A DNA stretch of 64,000 nt from JABFRJ01 sp031374735 (GCA_031374735.1 JANMGQ010000182.1:1-64000); one strand, 5' to 3'. Positions 41,840-51,561 are shown, counted from the stretch's first letter. Made by a program: numbers and translations. The notes: generated from the sequence alone by a model not told the origin.

Positions 41840-42654
41840 GTGTCGAGCACGCTCATCCCCCCGTTTATCCCCCGGCCCTCCTGTGCCGCGGTGACGTTGT
41901 GCATAAGCGCTTGCGGCCAAAGCTGCATGCCATGCGATATAGGGTGTTCTCGCTGCTGATCGATGTCGACCAGATCGACGCCGCGATCAGCGGTTGCCGT
42001 TGGCTGTCGCACAATCGATTTAATCTGTTGACGCTCAGGGATCGAGATTTTGGCAGTGGGTCGGGGACGCCGCTTGCTGCCGATGCGCGCGCGACTTTCG
42101 AGCGAGCGGGCCACGATACGGAGGGCTGCCGCATCCTGCTGCTGGCCTACCCGCGCCTGCTCGGATTTGCGTTCAATCCGTTGGCTGTGTTCGCCTTGGT
42201 CGAGCCCAATGGCGGTGTGCGCGCACTCATTTATGAGGTGTCGAACACGTTTGGTGAGCGAAAGCGCTACGTGCTCGCCGCCGGCCCCTCGCACGCAGGC
42301 GTGTACGCCCAGTCAACGTCAAAGGAGCTGTTCGTCTCACCGTTCACGCCGTCTGAGGGGCGCTACAGTTTTCGCGTCACACTCGATCGGGGCCGCGTGC
42401 TCGTTGCGGTTCTGCTCAGAGATGCAGACGGGCCACTGATCAAGACGCACTTTGCAGCCGTATCAGAAGCGTTGACGGGGACTGCTGCGTTCAAAGCCGT
42501 GGCTGCGTATCCGCTCATGACGCTGAAGGTTGTGGCTGGCATCCATTGGGAGGCCGCGAAACTTTGGCTCAAGGGCGTGCCGCTGGTCCGTCGTCATCGA
42601 TCGCCACGCTATTCGATATCGGCGGCGTCCGATCCTGTGAAAGTCTCGCGCTGA
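41836..42654 (+). CDS. DUF1365 family protein
   Basis: A 272-residue cytoplasmic protein of the DUF1365 family. Family blocks: LLCRGDVVHKRLRPKLHAMRYRVFSLLIDVDQID at the start, AYPRLLGFAFNPLAVF, LIYEVSNTFGERKRYVL, KELFVSPFTPSEGRYSFRV and LKVVAGIHWEAAKLWLKG. It overlaps the flavoprotein gene by four bases (ATGA) and is ten bases before the methyltransferase, so the three are co-translated. The family has no known reaction but always occurs with fatty-acid modifying genes. Confidence 0.88.
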   Translation: MSVEHAHPPVYPPALLCRGDVVHKRLRPKLHAMRYRVFSLLIDVDQIDAAISGCRWLSHNRFNLLTLRDRDFGSGSGTPLAADARATFERAGHDTEGCRILLLAYPRLLGFAFNPLAVFALVEPNGGVRALIYEVSNTFGERKRYVLAAGPSHAGVYAQSTSKELFVSPFTPSEGRYSFRVTLDRGRVLVAVLLRDADGPLIKTHFAAVSEALTGTAAFKAVAAYPLMTLKVVAGIHWEAAKLWLKGVPLVRRHRSPRYSISAASDPVKVSR

Positions 42655-42663
42655 AAGTGCCTC

Positions 42664-43911
42664 ATGTCTGAGAACGATGCCGTCGGGCAAAGACTAAATC
42701 TGCCTTCGCCGCACCTGGGTCGTCGGCGTGATCGTGCGATCCTGTCCGTTTGCCGGCGTGCGACGCGGGGGCTCACCAATGGCCGGCTGCGCTTAACCAT
42801 GCCATCCGGCGAAAGCGCCGTCCTTGGCCGGGGCGGTAGCGATACGGCAATCGCCGCCGTTTCGCTGGTGAACTTCAAGGTTTTCTCAAAAGCTCTACGA
42901 CGTGGATCGATTGGATTTGCCGAGGCCTATATGGCCGGAGACATCAACACACCAGACCTGGGCGATGTGTTTCGCTTTTTCCTCGCCAACAAGCGTGATT
43001 TGAACGACGCGGGCCGCGGCCACTTCAAGGTCCGGTTCGGCGACAAGCTGTGGCACAAGCGCCGCGACAATTCGAGGACCGGCAGCCGCCGCAATATTTC
43101 GGCCCACTACGACCTCGGCAACGCCTTCTACGCCCCGTGGCTTGATGCCTCGATGACCTATTCGAGTGCCATCTATGCCGCCCCGAACGAAACCCTTGAA
43201 GCCGCTCAGGCCCGCAAGTTGGACGCCATCGTCGCCGCCTTGGACTTGAAACCGGGCATGCGCGTGCTCGAAGTCGGTTGCGGATGGGGTGCGCTGGCCG
43301 AGCGCATCGCCCGCGCGGGCGCCCATGTCACGGCCATCACCGTCAGCGCCGAGCAACTGGCCTATGCGCAGGCTCGGATCGCTGACGCCGGCCTATGCGA
43401 CCGCGCCCACGCCATGTTCTGCGACTATCGCGATATCCAGGGTTCGTTCGACCGCATCGTGTCCATCGAAATGGTTGAGGCCGTCGGGGAAGCCCACTGG
43501 CCCGCCTATTTCGGTATGCTGCGGGACCGGCTGAAGCCCGGCGGGCACGCGGTTCTGCAGGCGATCACCATCCATCCCGATCGCTTCGAGGCCTACCGCG
43601 CCAAGGCCGATTTCATCCAGCGCTACATTTTCCCCGGCGGCATGCTGCCAACACCAGAGCGGCTGAACATTGAGGCATCAGACGCTGGCCTTGCCTTCCG
43701 CCCCCTGCAGACCTTCGGCCAGTCCTATGCCCGCACGCTGGCTGTCTGGCGCGAGCGGTTCGAGGCGGCATGGCCGGCCCTGACAGCTTTCGGCTTCGAC
43801 GAGCGTTTTCGGCGCATGTGGTTGTACTACCTGATCTATTGCGAGATCGGGTTTGAGCAAGGTGCGACGGACGTCGGGCTCTATCGCTTCGAGCGGGCGC
43901 CTGAAAGCTGA
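42664..43911 (+). CDS. Cyclopropane-fatty-acid-synthase-like SAM methyltransferase
   Basis: A 415-residue methyltransferase of the CFA synthase family. The SAM-binding core reads MRVLEVGCGWGALAERIARAGAHVTAITVSAEQLAYAQARI, and ARNISAHYDLGNAFYAPWLDASMTYSSAIY is the family lead-in; IVSIEMVEAVGE and YIFPGGMLPT follow. It would methylate unsaturated acyl chains in phospholipids. Paralogues in Rhodobacter make methylated or furan fatty acids rather than plain cyclopropane, and the COG2907/DUF1365/DUF3833 company points to that group. True substrate is inferred. Confidence 0.88.
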   Translation: MSENDAVGQRLNLPSPHLGRRRDRAILSVCRRATRGLTNGRLRLTMPSGESAVLGRGGSDTAIAAVSLVNFKVFSKALRRGSIGFAEAYMAGDINTPDLGDVFRFFLANKRDLNDAGRGHFKVRFGDKLWHKRRDNSRTGSRRNISAHYDLGNAFYAPWLDASMTYSSAIYAAPNETLEAAQARKLDAIVAALDLKPGMRVLEVGCGWGALAERIARAGAHVTAITVSAEQLAYAQARIADAGLCDRAHAMFCDYRDIQGSFDRIVSIEMVEAVGEAHWPAYFGMLRDRLKPGGHAVLQAITIHPDRFEAYRAKADFIQRYIFPGGMLPTPERLNIEASDAGLAFRPLQTFGQSYARTLAVWRERFEAAWPALTAFGFDERFRRMWLYYLIYCEIGFEQGATDVGLYRFERAPES

Positions 43912-44050
43912 GGTCGAGCCTCGATTCCCGACACTTCCGCGACAAATCGGTAGTTCGGACAAGGATTTGCATCCGAACCGCGTTGCCCCCCGTAAACGAC
44001 AACACCGCGGCCATGGGTGGCCGTCGAACGTCTAAAGCTGGGATGGGCTC

Positions 44051-44563
44051 ATGTCATATGACCTCCGGGCGGCTGAGGGTGGGCACCCGTTCGATATGCT
44101 GCAGTTTTTGTCCGGACGCACAATTGCGTACGGGGTGTTTCAGGATCGCTTCGGGCGCGTGCGGCGCTCGTTCAAAGTCATGGTCTCTGGCCGATGGGAA
44201 GGACGCGTATTTGTCCTAGATGAAGCATTTCTCTACGATGACGGTGAACGGGAAACACGCCAATGGCGTGTCGTTAAGGGCGTCTCGGACCGCTTCAGCG
44301 CAACCTGCGCCGATTGCGTGGGGCCGGCCCAGGGCATATCTGACGCCGCTGGCTGGCACATGCGCTACCGCTTCCGGCTGCGGCTTAAAACCCGCGCACT
44401 GATTGCTCAATTCGACGATCGCATGATCCGTGTTGGCAGCCATTTGGCAATCAACCGGGCGAGGGTCAGCAAATGGGGCATCACACTTGGCGAAGTGATC
44501 ATCGTGTTCGAACGACAAGACGAACCACGTCAAATGGCTGACTATGCGGAGGCCGCAGAATAG
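44051..44563 (+). CDS. DUF3833 family protein
   Basis: A 170-residue protein of the DUF3833 family, matching its consensus closely: MLQFLSGRTIAYGVFQDRFGRVRRSF, FVLDEAFLYDDGERETRQWRV, WHMRYRFRLRLK and the ending KWGITLGEVIIVFERQ. It begins 139 bases after the methyltransferase stop, so it may have its own start or be the fourth operon gene. There is no signal peptide, although many members are lipoproteins. The function is unknown; co-occurrence with COG2907, DUF1365 and CFA-like genes is the main clue. Confidence 0.85.
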   Translation: MSYDLRAAEGGHPFDMLQFLSGRTIAYGVFQDRFGRVRRSFKVMVSGRWEGRVFVLDEAFLYDDGERETRQWRVVKGVSDRFSATCADCVGPAQGISDAAGWHMRYRFRLRLKTRALIAQFDDRMIRVGSHLAINRARVSKWGITLGEVIIVFERQDEPRQMADYAEAAE

Positions 44564-44661
44564 GCGCGAACCAGGTCCACTGACGGCGTTAATGCAGTTG
44601 CGCGTCGTGCCGCCGCCTGCATAACGTCCGCCAGCCTACACCCTGGACGATCCGAGCGACG

Positions 44662-46002
44662 ATGACCTCTCACACCTCACTCAATCAATTGACCGCCACT
44701 GAGGCTGCCCGTCGCATCGCCGCACGCGACATGACTTCGACGGCGCTGGTCGAGGCTTGCCTCTCGCGCATCGCTGAGCGCGACGGCGCGGTGAAGGCGT
44801 TCGTCCATCTCGACCCCGCGCATGCCCTGAAACAAGCCGCCGCAGCAGACGAGGCCACCCGGCAAGCGCGCGGCGTCGGTCCGCTGCATGGCGTGCCCGT
44901 CGCCATCAAGGACATCATCGACACCGCCGACATGCCAACGCAACACGGCTGCGCCGTGTTCAAGGACAAGCGCCCGGAAACCGACGCGGCCTGCGTTTCG
45001 GCTCTACGCAAGGCGGGCGCCATCATCATTGGCAAGACTGTCACCACAGAGCTTGCGACGCTGACACCCAACACCACCCACAACCCACGCAATCTCGCCC
45101 ACACGCCGGGCGGCTCGTCATCGGGTTCGGCCGCGGCCGTCGCCGACGATATGGTGCCACTGGCACTTGGCACGCAAACGGGTGGTTCTGTCATTCGACC
45201 GGGATCGTTCTGCGGCATCTATGGCTTCAAGCCGACGTACGGGCTCATCCCGCGACCCGGCGTGCTCGACCAATCGAAATCGCTCGATACCATCGGCGTC
45301 TATGGCCGCTCCGTCGAGGACCTCGCGTTGATCACCGACGTCCTGGCAGCATACGATGCGCGCGACACGGCGAGCCTGAACAACAGCCATGCCAGCCTTC
45401 GCTCGATTGCAATGCAACCTTGGAAATTGAAGCCCATGTTTGCGTTCGTGAAAACGAGCGCCTGGGATGAATTTGCCGATAGCGCCACCAAAGAGGCGTT
45501 TGGTGAATTGATCGAAACGCTTGGTCCCCAGGCTGAGGAAATCAACATCGACGAGACGACACGGGCCGGCATCGCCGCGCACCGGATCATCGGGGATGTC
45601 GAGCTTGCCACTCGCTTCGGCCCGCTGCTCGACAAAAATCCTGACCTGCTCTCGCCGCGGCTGGCCAAGCAGATCGAAGGCGCTCGCGCGATCACCGGCA
45701 CCGCTTATCTCGATGCACTCGACCAACGCGAGAAACACTATAGCGGCATCCAACACCTCTTTTCCGAGTACGGCACGCTCCTGACGCTTGCCGCTCCGGG
45801 CCCGGCGCCGAAAGGTCTTACCGCCACGGGCAACCCGATCTTCAATGGCTTCTGGACCTTCATGGGCACGCCCGCGGTGACGCTGCCGCTGCTTGAGATC
45901 GAGGGTATGCCGGTCGGCGTGCAGTTGATCGGGCCGCGCCTCGACGACGGCCGGCTTCTGCGCACGGCACGGCTGCTGGTGGAGCAGTTGGCAGAACAGT
46001 AA
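44662..46002 (+). CDS. Amidase signature family hydrolase
   Basis: A 446-residue cytoplasmic amidase. The Ser-cisSer-Lys triad is visible: Lys83 in PVAIKDIID, cis-Ser152 in PGGSSSGSAAAVADDM and nucleophile Ser176 in LGTQTGGSVIRPGSFCGIYGFKPTYG. The C-terminal part PAVTLPLLEIEGMPVGVQLIGPRLDDGRLL is also conserved. Substrate is unknown; it is not GatA, whose partners are absent. Start ATG at 44662. It stands alone on the + strand. Confidence 0.88.
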   Translation: MTSHTSLNQLTATEAARRIAARDMTSTALVEACLSRIAERDGAVKAFVHLDPAHALKQAAAADEATRQARGVGPLHGVPVAIKDIIDTADMPTQHGCAVFKDKRPETDAACVSALRKAGAIIIGKTVTTELATLTPNTTHNPRNLAHTPGGSSSGSAAAVADDMVPLALGTQTGGSVIRPGSFCGIYGFKPTYGLIPRPGVLDQSKSLDTIGVYGRSVEDLALITDVLAAYDARDTASLNNSHASLRSIAMQPWKLKPMFAFVKTSAWDEFADSATKEAFGELIETLGPQAEEINIDETTRAGIAAHRIIGDVELATRFGPLLDKNPDLLSPRLAKQIEGARAITGTAYLDALDQREKHYSGIQHLFSEYGTLLTLAAPGPAPKGLTATGNPIFNGFWTFMGTPAVTLPLLEIEGMPVGVQLIGPRLDDGRLLRTARLLVEQLAEQ

Positions 46003-46086
46003 ATGCGAAGCTTATCGCTTGGCCAAAGCTGTTCTTGACCGCAAGATTCGAGAGTTGTCGGCTCGACTTATCCCCGCAATCCACCG

Positions 46087-46920
46087 GTGCCGCACTTGGA
46101 CCACACGCCCGGGAGATCGTATCGTCTTGACGATTCGCACTCCAACCGGGGCCGCGCCCACGTGATCGCTGCCGTCATACTCTGTGTCATGATCACCGTC
46201 GCGATCGCCGCCATCCGGCTCGCGCCGCAGATAGCGGAGGGTCGCGTCGTGTTTGATGTCGAGCCAGACCGTCCTGCCAAGTTCGGCTATCATATGGCGT
46301 GGCTGGCCATCCGCACGCGCGACACGGGCGCCGTACTCCATGCCATGGGTCTCACCGAAGAGGCCGAAGCCGCCAACTGGGCCTCCGGGCTCGGCGCGGT
46401 CTATGACAAAGATCTTGGCCGTCAGCTCGCCTTTGTGTCGCCGCCCGTCAACGGCTGGACCCTGGTGGTTAGTTCCTCGATCCCGTCGCCAGCGAGCCGG
46501 CGGTTCGTCGACAAATCGCTGCCCCTGCTGTTCGGTCTCTCCGAAAGGTTCGTTGAGGTTCAATACTACGCCGGTTTCCCAGACATCGACTTCTATGCCT
46601 GGGCGCGCGTGATTGAGGGCCGCCTGATCCGCGCGTTCGCCATCAACGACGAAGGCATGGTTTGGAACAAAGGCCGACCAACCAAAGAAGAAAAGGCCAT
46701 GGGCCTCAAACTGTTCGACGTGCGCGGCATGCGCGAACGGCGCGGCGACGCCGGCGGCGAGATTGTTATGTACCCGACTCCAGAGCTGCTGATGGAGCTC
46801 GCGCGCACCTGGAGCCTCGATCCGAGCCGGCTTGAGCCCGGTAGTGCCGAACCTGCACTCGGCGTCATCGCCCGCGTGCCATCCTCGTGGCGACCGGAGC
46901 GGTTGGCCAAGGCGGCGTAA
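46087..46920 (+). CDS. Hypothetical exported or membrane-anchored protein
   Basis: A protein of up to 277 residues with one hydrophobic segment (AAVILCVMITVAIAAIRLAP). The GTG at 46087 puts this segment at about residues 26-47; starts at 46162 (GTG) or 46189 (ATG) are possible. The rest is soluble, with LGAVYDKDLGRQLAFVSPPVNGWTLVVSS and FAINDEGMVWNKGRPTKEE as recognisable stretches; the latter resembles regions of proteins annotated only as conserved in Proteobacteria. I do not recognise the family. It precedes purM by 89 bases on the same strand. Confidence 0.6.
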   Translation: MPHLDHTPGRSYRLDDSHSNRGRAHVIAAVILCVMITVAIAAIRLAPQIAEGRVVFDVEPDRPAKFGYHMAWLAIRTRDTGAVLHAMGLTEEAEAANWASGLGAVYDKDLGRQLAFVSPPVNGWTLVVSSSIPSPASRRFVDKSLPLLFGLSERFVEVQYYAGFPDIDFYAWARVIEGRLIRAFAINDEGMVWNKGRPTKEEKAMGLKLFDVRGMRERRGDAGGEIVMYPTPELLMELARTWSLDPSRLEPGSAEPALGVIARVPSSWRPERLAKAA

Positions 46921-47009
46921 GTCTGGCGGGGCGCATCGCTCCACCATGTACGCCCCTGCAAGGCCGGTGTAGGAGGGCCCCACACCGCTTTGCTGCCAGG
47001 AATGCGCTC

Positions 47010-48158
47010 ATGTCTGATCCAAAATCGGCCGCCACGCCCGGCACTGGGGGCAAGAACGCGCCGATCACGTATAAGGATTCAGGCGTCGACATCGACGCCG
47101 GCAATGCCCTCGTTGAGGCCATCAAACCGATGGTCAAATCAACACGGCGCTCGGGAGCAGACGCAGATCTCGGCGGCTTTGGCGGGCTGTTCGACCTGAA
47201 AGCAACCGGCTTCAAGGACCCGGTGCTGGTGGCCGCAAACGACGGCGTCGGCACCAAACTGATGATCGCCATCGAGAGCGGCTTGCACGGCACAATCGGC
47301 ATCGATCTGGTGGCCATGTGCGTGAATGACCTGGTGGTGCAGGGGGCGGAACCGCTGTTCTTCCTCGACTATTTCGCCACGGGAAAGCTTGAGATCGAGG
47401 TCGCGAAATCGGTGATTGCGGGGATCGCCGAGGGCTGCCGCCAGTCCGGTTGCGCGCTCATTGGCGGCGAAACAGCCGAAATGCCCGGCATGTACGAGCG
47501 CGGCCATTATGACCTCGGCGGCTTTGCCGTCGGCGCTGTCGAGCGTGACGAGATCCTGCCGCGTGGATCGATCGCCGTTGGCGATGTGCTCATCGGTCTG
47601 CCGTCGTCAGGGGTGCACTCGAACGCCTATTCACTTGTGCGCCGGCTTGTGGCCGAGGAGAACCTGGACTGGGCGCACCAGGCCCCATGGCAACCGTCAC
47701 AAACCGTCGCCGAGGCGCTGCTGGTGCCGACGCGGCTGTACGTGAAGCCGCTGCTGGCCGCAATTCGGGCCACCGGCGGCAGTGGTGATGCCGGCGCCAT
47801 CAAGGGGCTCGCGCACATCACCGGCGGCGGTTTGTCCGAGAATATTCCGCGCGTCATGCCGGCAGGCCTCGCGGCCCATGTCGACCTCGCTCGGATCAAG
47901 GTGCCGTCCGTGTTTGGCTGGATGCGCCGGGCCGGCCGCCTTGATGAGGAACAGATGCTGCGCACGTTCAACTGCGGCATCGGGATGATCGTGATCGCGA
48001 CCAAGGCCCGCGCCGACCAAGTCCTTGCGGCCCTGCAAGCCGCTGGCGAGCAACCGGTGCTGCTCGGCGAGGTCGAGATGGGGCGCGGGATCAAGTCGAG
48101 CGCCAAAGGCAAAGGCGAGGCCGAGGCGGTCCGCTACAGCGGAGCGATCGCGAAGTAG
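47010..48158 (+). CDS. purM: Phosphoribosylformylglycinamidine cyclo-ligase PurM
   Basis: A 382-residue ATP-dependent cyclo-ligase that closes the imidazole ring to AIR in purine synthesis. All family blocks are present: YKDSGVDIDAGNALVEAIKP, VAANDGVGTKLMIAIES, DLVAMCVNDLVVQGAEPLFFLDYFATGK, ALIGGETAEMPGMY, GLPSSGVHSNAYSLVR and HITGGGLSENIPRVMP. The N-terminal 20 residues are extra. Start ATG 47010 has AGGAA nearby. purN, the usual neighbour, is absent here. Confidence 0.97.
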   Translation: MSDPKSAATPGTGGKNAPITYKDSGVDIDAGNALVEAIKPMVKSTRRSGADADLGGFGGLFDLKATGFKDPVLVAANDGVGTKLMIAIESGLHGTIGIDLVAMCVNDLVVQGAEPLFFLDYFATGKLEIEVAKSVIAGIAEGCRQSGCALIGGETAEMPGMYERGHYDLGGFAVGAVERDEILPRGSIAVGDVLIGLPSSGVHSNAYSLVRRLVAEENLDWAHQAPWQPSQTVAEALLVPTRLYVKPLLAAIRATGGSGDAGAIKGLAHITGGGLSENIPRVMPAGLAAHVDLARIKVPSVFGWMRRAGRLDEEQMLRTFNCGIGMIVIATKARADQVLAALQAAGEQPVLLGEVEMGRGIKSSAKGKGEAEAVRYSGAIAK

Positions 48159-48197
48159 CACCAACGCGCAAAATTTCTGACCGATCACAACAAAGCG

Positions 48198-48306
48198 CGT
48201 CATCCCAGAATACGATCACGCATCCTGCGTGATCGTATATCCGGGATTACCTCCGTCCGTAAAGCACAAGTGCCCATGCGCTCGAGGTCAGGATTCCGGA
48301 ATGACG
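48198..48306. repeat. Dispersed GTCATCCC repeat, uninterrupted copy
   Basis: Inverted ends CGTCATCCCAGAAT and ATTCCGGAATGACG flank two internal stems, one of which is GATCACGCATCCTGCGTGATC. Sequence from 48170 onward matches the element at 11570-12008, without the 273-base insert, so it serves as the empty-site reference. It lies between purM and the peptide-binding protein gene and could act as a bidirectional terminator. Confidence 0.85.
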
Positions 48307-48324
48307 ATGTGTAGCCGGCTCCGG

Positions 48325-49917
48325 TTACGGTGCCTTCTTGGCGTTCCAGAACACCATCGCGCCCGGCACCGGCAGCAGGCCCGACACCTTCGGCGAGAAG
48401 GCCACCGGCTGCGACCACATCCCGACCTGCACGTAGGGCACCAGCGCCATGGCGGAGAGTTGGATCTTCTCGGCGTGCGCTTTCTTGGCCGCCCCGTCCG
48501 TGATCGAGGGGAACGCATCGAGCAGCGCCTGATGGGCGGCATCGCACGGCCAGCCCGGCCATGCTTTGTCGCAGGTCGACGCCAACGGCACATTCCCGAC
48601 CGGGTCCGACATCGACACGCCATTCCACCACGAGAAGACGAGATGCCACCCACCTTCGGCTGGCGGCTTCTTGTTCGCCCGTCGCTGGCCAACCGTCGGC
48701 CAATCCATCGGCTGCAGTTCGACTGTCGCCCCGATGGCGCGCAGATCTTGCGCGAGCAGCAGCGAGGCGTTGCCAAGGAAGGTGATGTCGGTTGGCTGCA
48801 AGATGACAAGCGTCTCACCCTTGTAACCGGCCTCGGCGAGCAGCGCCTTGGCCTTCTCGCGCGCCTTTCCGAAATCCGCGTCCGCTCCAGCCTCCGAGGC
48901 CAGCGCCGAGCCGCAAACAAGGAAAGCCTGGCAGGGCTTGGCGATATCAGACGCTCCCCACATCGCCGCCAGATAGCGCGGTTGGTCGATCAGATATTGC
49001 AGCGCGCGCCGCCCTTTGACGTCATTGAACGGGGGATGCAGGTGGTTCGGCCGCAAGATGCCTTGGTGGCCGAAAGCGTTCGTCACCTGCAGGCCGATGC
49101 CCTTCTGCTTCAGTTGCGGGATGAGGTCGACCGGCGTGTTTTCAATGAAGTCGACTTCGCCATTCTGCAGCGCGAACACGGCGGCTTGTGAGTCCGCCAG
49201 CGTCAACCATTCCATGCGGTCGAAGTTGACGATCTTGGCGCCGGCCATGCCGTCTGTCGGCTCCTTGCGCGGCACATATTTGGTGTTGCGCACGTAGACA
49301 GCCTTGGCGCCGGGCTTCCACTCCTCACGTACGAAGATGAAGGGGCCTGAACCCGTCGCGTCGGTGATGTTCTTGGTCGGGTCAGTTTCGGCGATACGCT
49401 TTGGCATGATGGCCGGCACGTTCGATCCGGTCTTGGACAACGCGTCCAGCATCAGCCCATAGGGCTGCTTGAGCTTGATCTCGAACGTCTTGGCATCAAC
49501 GGCGGTCATCGTGTCGGTCGCGCCAATGAGTTGCCGGCCGTGGGCATCGCGCGCGCCCCAGCGCTTCAACGACGCGATGACATCATCGCTTGTGACAGGC
49601 GCGCCATCGTGAAACGCCAGCCCATCGCGCAGCGTGAAGCGCCAGAGCAGACCGTCAGCGCTCATCGACCACGTGTCGACCATCTGCGGCTGCGGCACTT
49701 GTTTGCCGTCGCGGCCAAACAGGAAATCATATACGTTGGTCGCGTGGCTTTGCACGTTTCCGGCGGTCGTCGTGATCGGGTCGATGGTAGCGAGATCGGC
49801 GAACGGCACCACGCGGATGATCTTGGCCTCCGGCACCGCCTGCGCCCACAGTTGGCTCGTAGTGGCAGAAGCTGCAACGATGAATGCGCTGAGTGAAACG
49901 GTGGCGCGAAACGACAT
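48325..49917 (-). CDS. ABC transporter peptide/dipeptide-type solute-binding protein
   Basis: A 530-residue periplasmic binding protein of family 5. Signal peptide: about residues 1-26 (ends LWAQA). Domain signs: IDPITTTAGNVQSHATNVYDFLF, PQPQMVDTWSMSADGLLWRFTLRDGLAFHDGAPVTSDDVIASLKRW and the closing MSDPVGNVPL...AWPGWPC region. It should bind an oligopeptide, opine or similar compound. No permease or ATPase lies beside it, so it is an orphan. The ATG at 49917 gives a proper signal. Confidence 0.88.
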   Translation of the reverse strand: MSFRATVSLSAFIVAASATTSQLWAQAVPEAKIIRVVPFADLATIDPITTTAGNVQSHATNVYDFLFGRDGKQVPQPQMVDTWSMSADGLLWRFTLRDGLAFHDGAPVTSDDVIASLKRWGARDAHGRQLIGATDTMTAVDAKTFEIKLKQPYGLMLDALSKTGSNVPAIMPKRIAETDPTKNITDATGSGPFIFVREEWKPGAKAVYVRNTKYVPRKEPTDGMAGAKIVNFDRMEWLTLADSQAAVFALQNGEVDFIENTPVDLIPQLKQKGIGLQVTNAFGHQGILRPNHLHPPFNDVKGRRALQYLIDQPRYLAAMWGASDIAKPCQAFLVCGSALASEAGADADFGKAREKAKALLAEAGYKGETLVILQPTDITFLGNASLLLAQDLRAIGATVELQPMDWPTVGQRRANKKPPAEGGWHLVFSWWNGVSMSDPVGNVPLASTCDKAWPGWPCDAAHQALLDAFPSITDGAAKKAHAEKIQLSAMALVPYVQVGMWSQPVAFSPKVSGLLPVPGAMVFWNAKKAP

Positions 49918-50057
49918 GTTCGACCTCTCTGGCAACGGCAGTAGCCGCTACACCGTGCGTTGTACGCTGTCATTGGACTCTTCGACCAAACGAGCCAAAC
50001 TTTTTGTTATGCGCGTGCGCAATGAAACTGATGTTGCGCGGCCCCGAGATCCAAACC

Positions 50058-50810
50058 TTATCGCGCCGTCCACCCGCCATCGGCGAACAGCGTCGAGCCC
50101 GTGCAGAACGAACTTTCGTCGGAGGCGAGGAACAGGATGGCCTTGGCGATCTCTTCGGGGCGGCCTAGCCGGTTCATGGGCTGGCGGGCCTCAAGCGATT
50201 TGCGCAAGCCCGCAGCATCCGGACTCTCAGCGAAGATCCTGGTGAAATAACCAGTCTCGATCGTGCCGGGCCCGACGCAATTGATGCGTACGTTGTCATC
50301 AACGTGATCGAGCGCCATGGCACGCGTCATGGCCGCCACTGCGCCCTTCGATGTCACGTACGCCGCGCGATCCTTGATCCCGACCCGCGATGTCGTCGAC
50401 GCCGTGTTGACGATCGCACCGCCGCCCTGCCGCTTCATGATGGGGATCGCGTGCTTGCAGCCGAAGAACACGCCATTGATGTTCACTGCCATGAGCGCGT
50501 TCCAGTCGTCCTCGCTGGTCTCGACGACAGAGCCCGTGATGCCATAGCCGGCGTTGTTGATCAGAATATCGAGTCGCCCATGCTTCGCCGCTGCGCCCTC
50601 GACCAGCGCCTTCACCTCGGCGCTTTTGGTGACGTCACAGACCACGGCCGATGCCTTGCCGCCTATGCTGGCTGCGACCTTCTCGACCTCTGCCCGGTTC
50701 TTGTCGGCCAGCACCAAAGTCGCGCCTTCGGCTGCGAACACCCGCGCTGTGGCCTCACCAATGCCTGAGCCTGCGCCCGTGATCACGGCAACTTTGTTCT
50801 TGAGGCGCAT
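50058..50810 (-). CDS. Short-chain dehydrogenase/reductase
   Basis: A 250-residue SDR enzyme with the cofactor motif TGAGSGIGEATARVFA, the NNAG motif, and the active-site Ser with YVTSK (Tyr-x-x-x-Lys). The acidic residue after the second strand (LADKN) suggests NAD over NADP. Most similar in form to classical FabG-type SDRs acting on secondary alcohols. Substrate not known. The ATG at 50810 starts the family N-terminus; the longer frame upstream is not conserved. It is 96 bases downstream of the GST gene. Confidence 0.88.
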   Translation of the reverse strand: MRLKNKVAVITGAGSGIGEATARVFAAEGATLVLADKNRAEVEKVAASIGGKASAVVCDVTKSAEVKALVEGAAAKHGRLDILINNAGYGITGSVVETSEDDWNALMAVNINGVFFGCKHAIPIMKRQGGGAIVNTASTTSRVGIKDRAAYVTSKGAVAAMTRAMALDHVDDNVRINCVGPGTIETGYFTRIFAESPDAAGLRKSLEARQPMNRLGRPEEIAKAILFLASDESSFCTGSTLFADGGWTAR

Positions 50811-50906
50811 GCGGGTCTCCGGAGCTAGACAATCAACGGCACGCGCCAAGAATGACCAGTCTGGAGGCCCGGCGCAACACACGCCTTTTCGAGACGCGGT
50901 TTCGGC

Positions 50907-51560
50907 TCACGTCACCTGCAGGTCCGCATAGCTGACCATGACGTGCTCGCAGAATGCCGGCCGTGCACTGAGACGCTCATAGTAGCGCTGGATCGCCGGA
51001 TGCGAAGGTCGGACAATGTCGATGTCGTAGTAGCGAAACAGCACATGACCGAACTGGATGTCGGCGAGCGTCAGGTGCGGACCGCACATGTAGTCGCGCG
51101 TTTCGAGCTGCCGTTCGGCAATGTCGAAGGCGCGGGCCAGCGCGGTGATCGCAGCCGTGATCGCCGCTGCATCTCGCCTGTCCGGCGCTGTGCGAACGAC
51201 GCGCCAGAAGATCGGCGCTGTGAACCCAAGCGTGACGTTGATCTTCGCCCACTCCGCCCATATGTCGACTTGAGCTCGCGCTTCGGGATCGCGCGGCCAG
51301 AATGCTTCAGGTGCGTAACGGTTACAGAGATAGCGCATGATTGCGCCGGTCTCCCAGATTGGTGGCCCAGCCTCAGATCCGTCTCCGTCGCGTAGCACCG
51401 GCACTGTCCCATTCGGGTTCATGGCCAGGAACTCGGGCGTGTCGTTGCCGCCGTATTTATGGCCGACGTCGGTACGTACAAAAGGCAGGCCCAGTTCGCC
51501 GATACACCACATCAACGCCTGCACATTCGACGACGTCCTGCGTCCCCACACATGCAGCAT
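50907..51560 (-). CDS. Glutathione S-transferase
   Basis: A 217-residue cytosolic GST with an N-terminal thioredoxin-like domain (MLHVWGRRTSSNVQALMWCIGELGLPFVRTDVG...LAMNPNGTVPVLRDGDG) and a C-terminal helical domain (TLADIQFGHVLFRYYDIDI). The Ser in RRTSSN sits where theta-type enzymes place their catalytic Ser. It follows metW by one base, so the two are co-transcribed. Substrate is unknown. Confidence 0.9.
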   Translation of the reverse strand: MLHVWGRRTSSNVQALMWCIGELGLPFVRTDVGHKYGGNDTPEFLAMNPNGTVPVLRDGDGSEAGPPIWETGAIMRYLCNRYAPEAFWPRDPEARAQVDIWAEWAKINVTLGFTAPIFWRVVRTAPDRRDAAAITAAITALARAFDIAERQLETRDYMCGPHLTLADIQFGHVLFRYYDIDIVRPSHPAIQRYYERLSARPAFCEHVMVSYADLQVT

Positions 51561-51561
51561 G

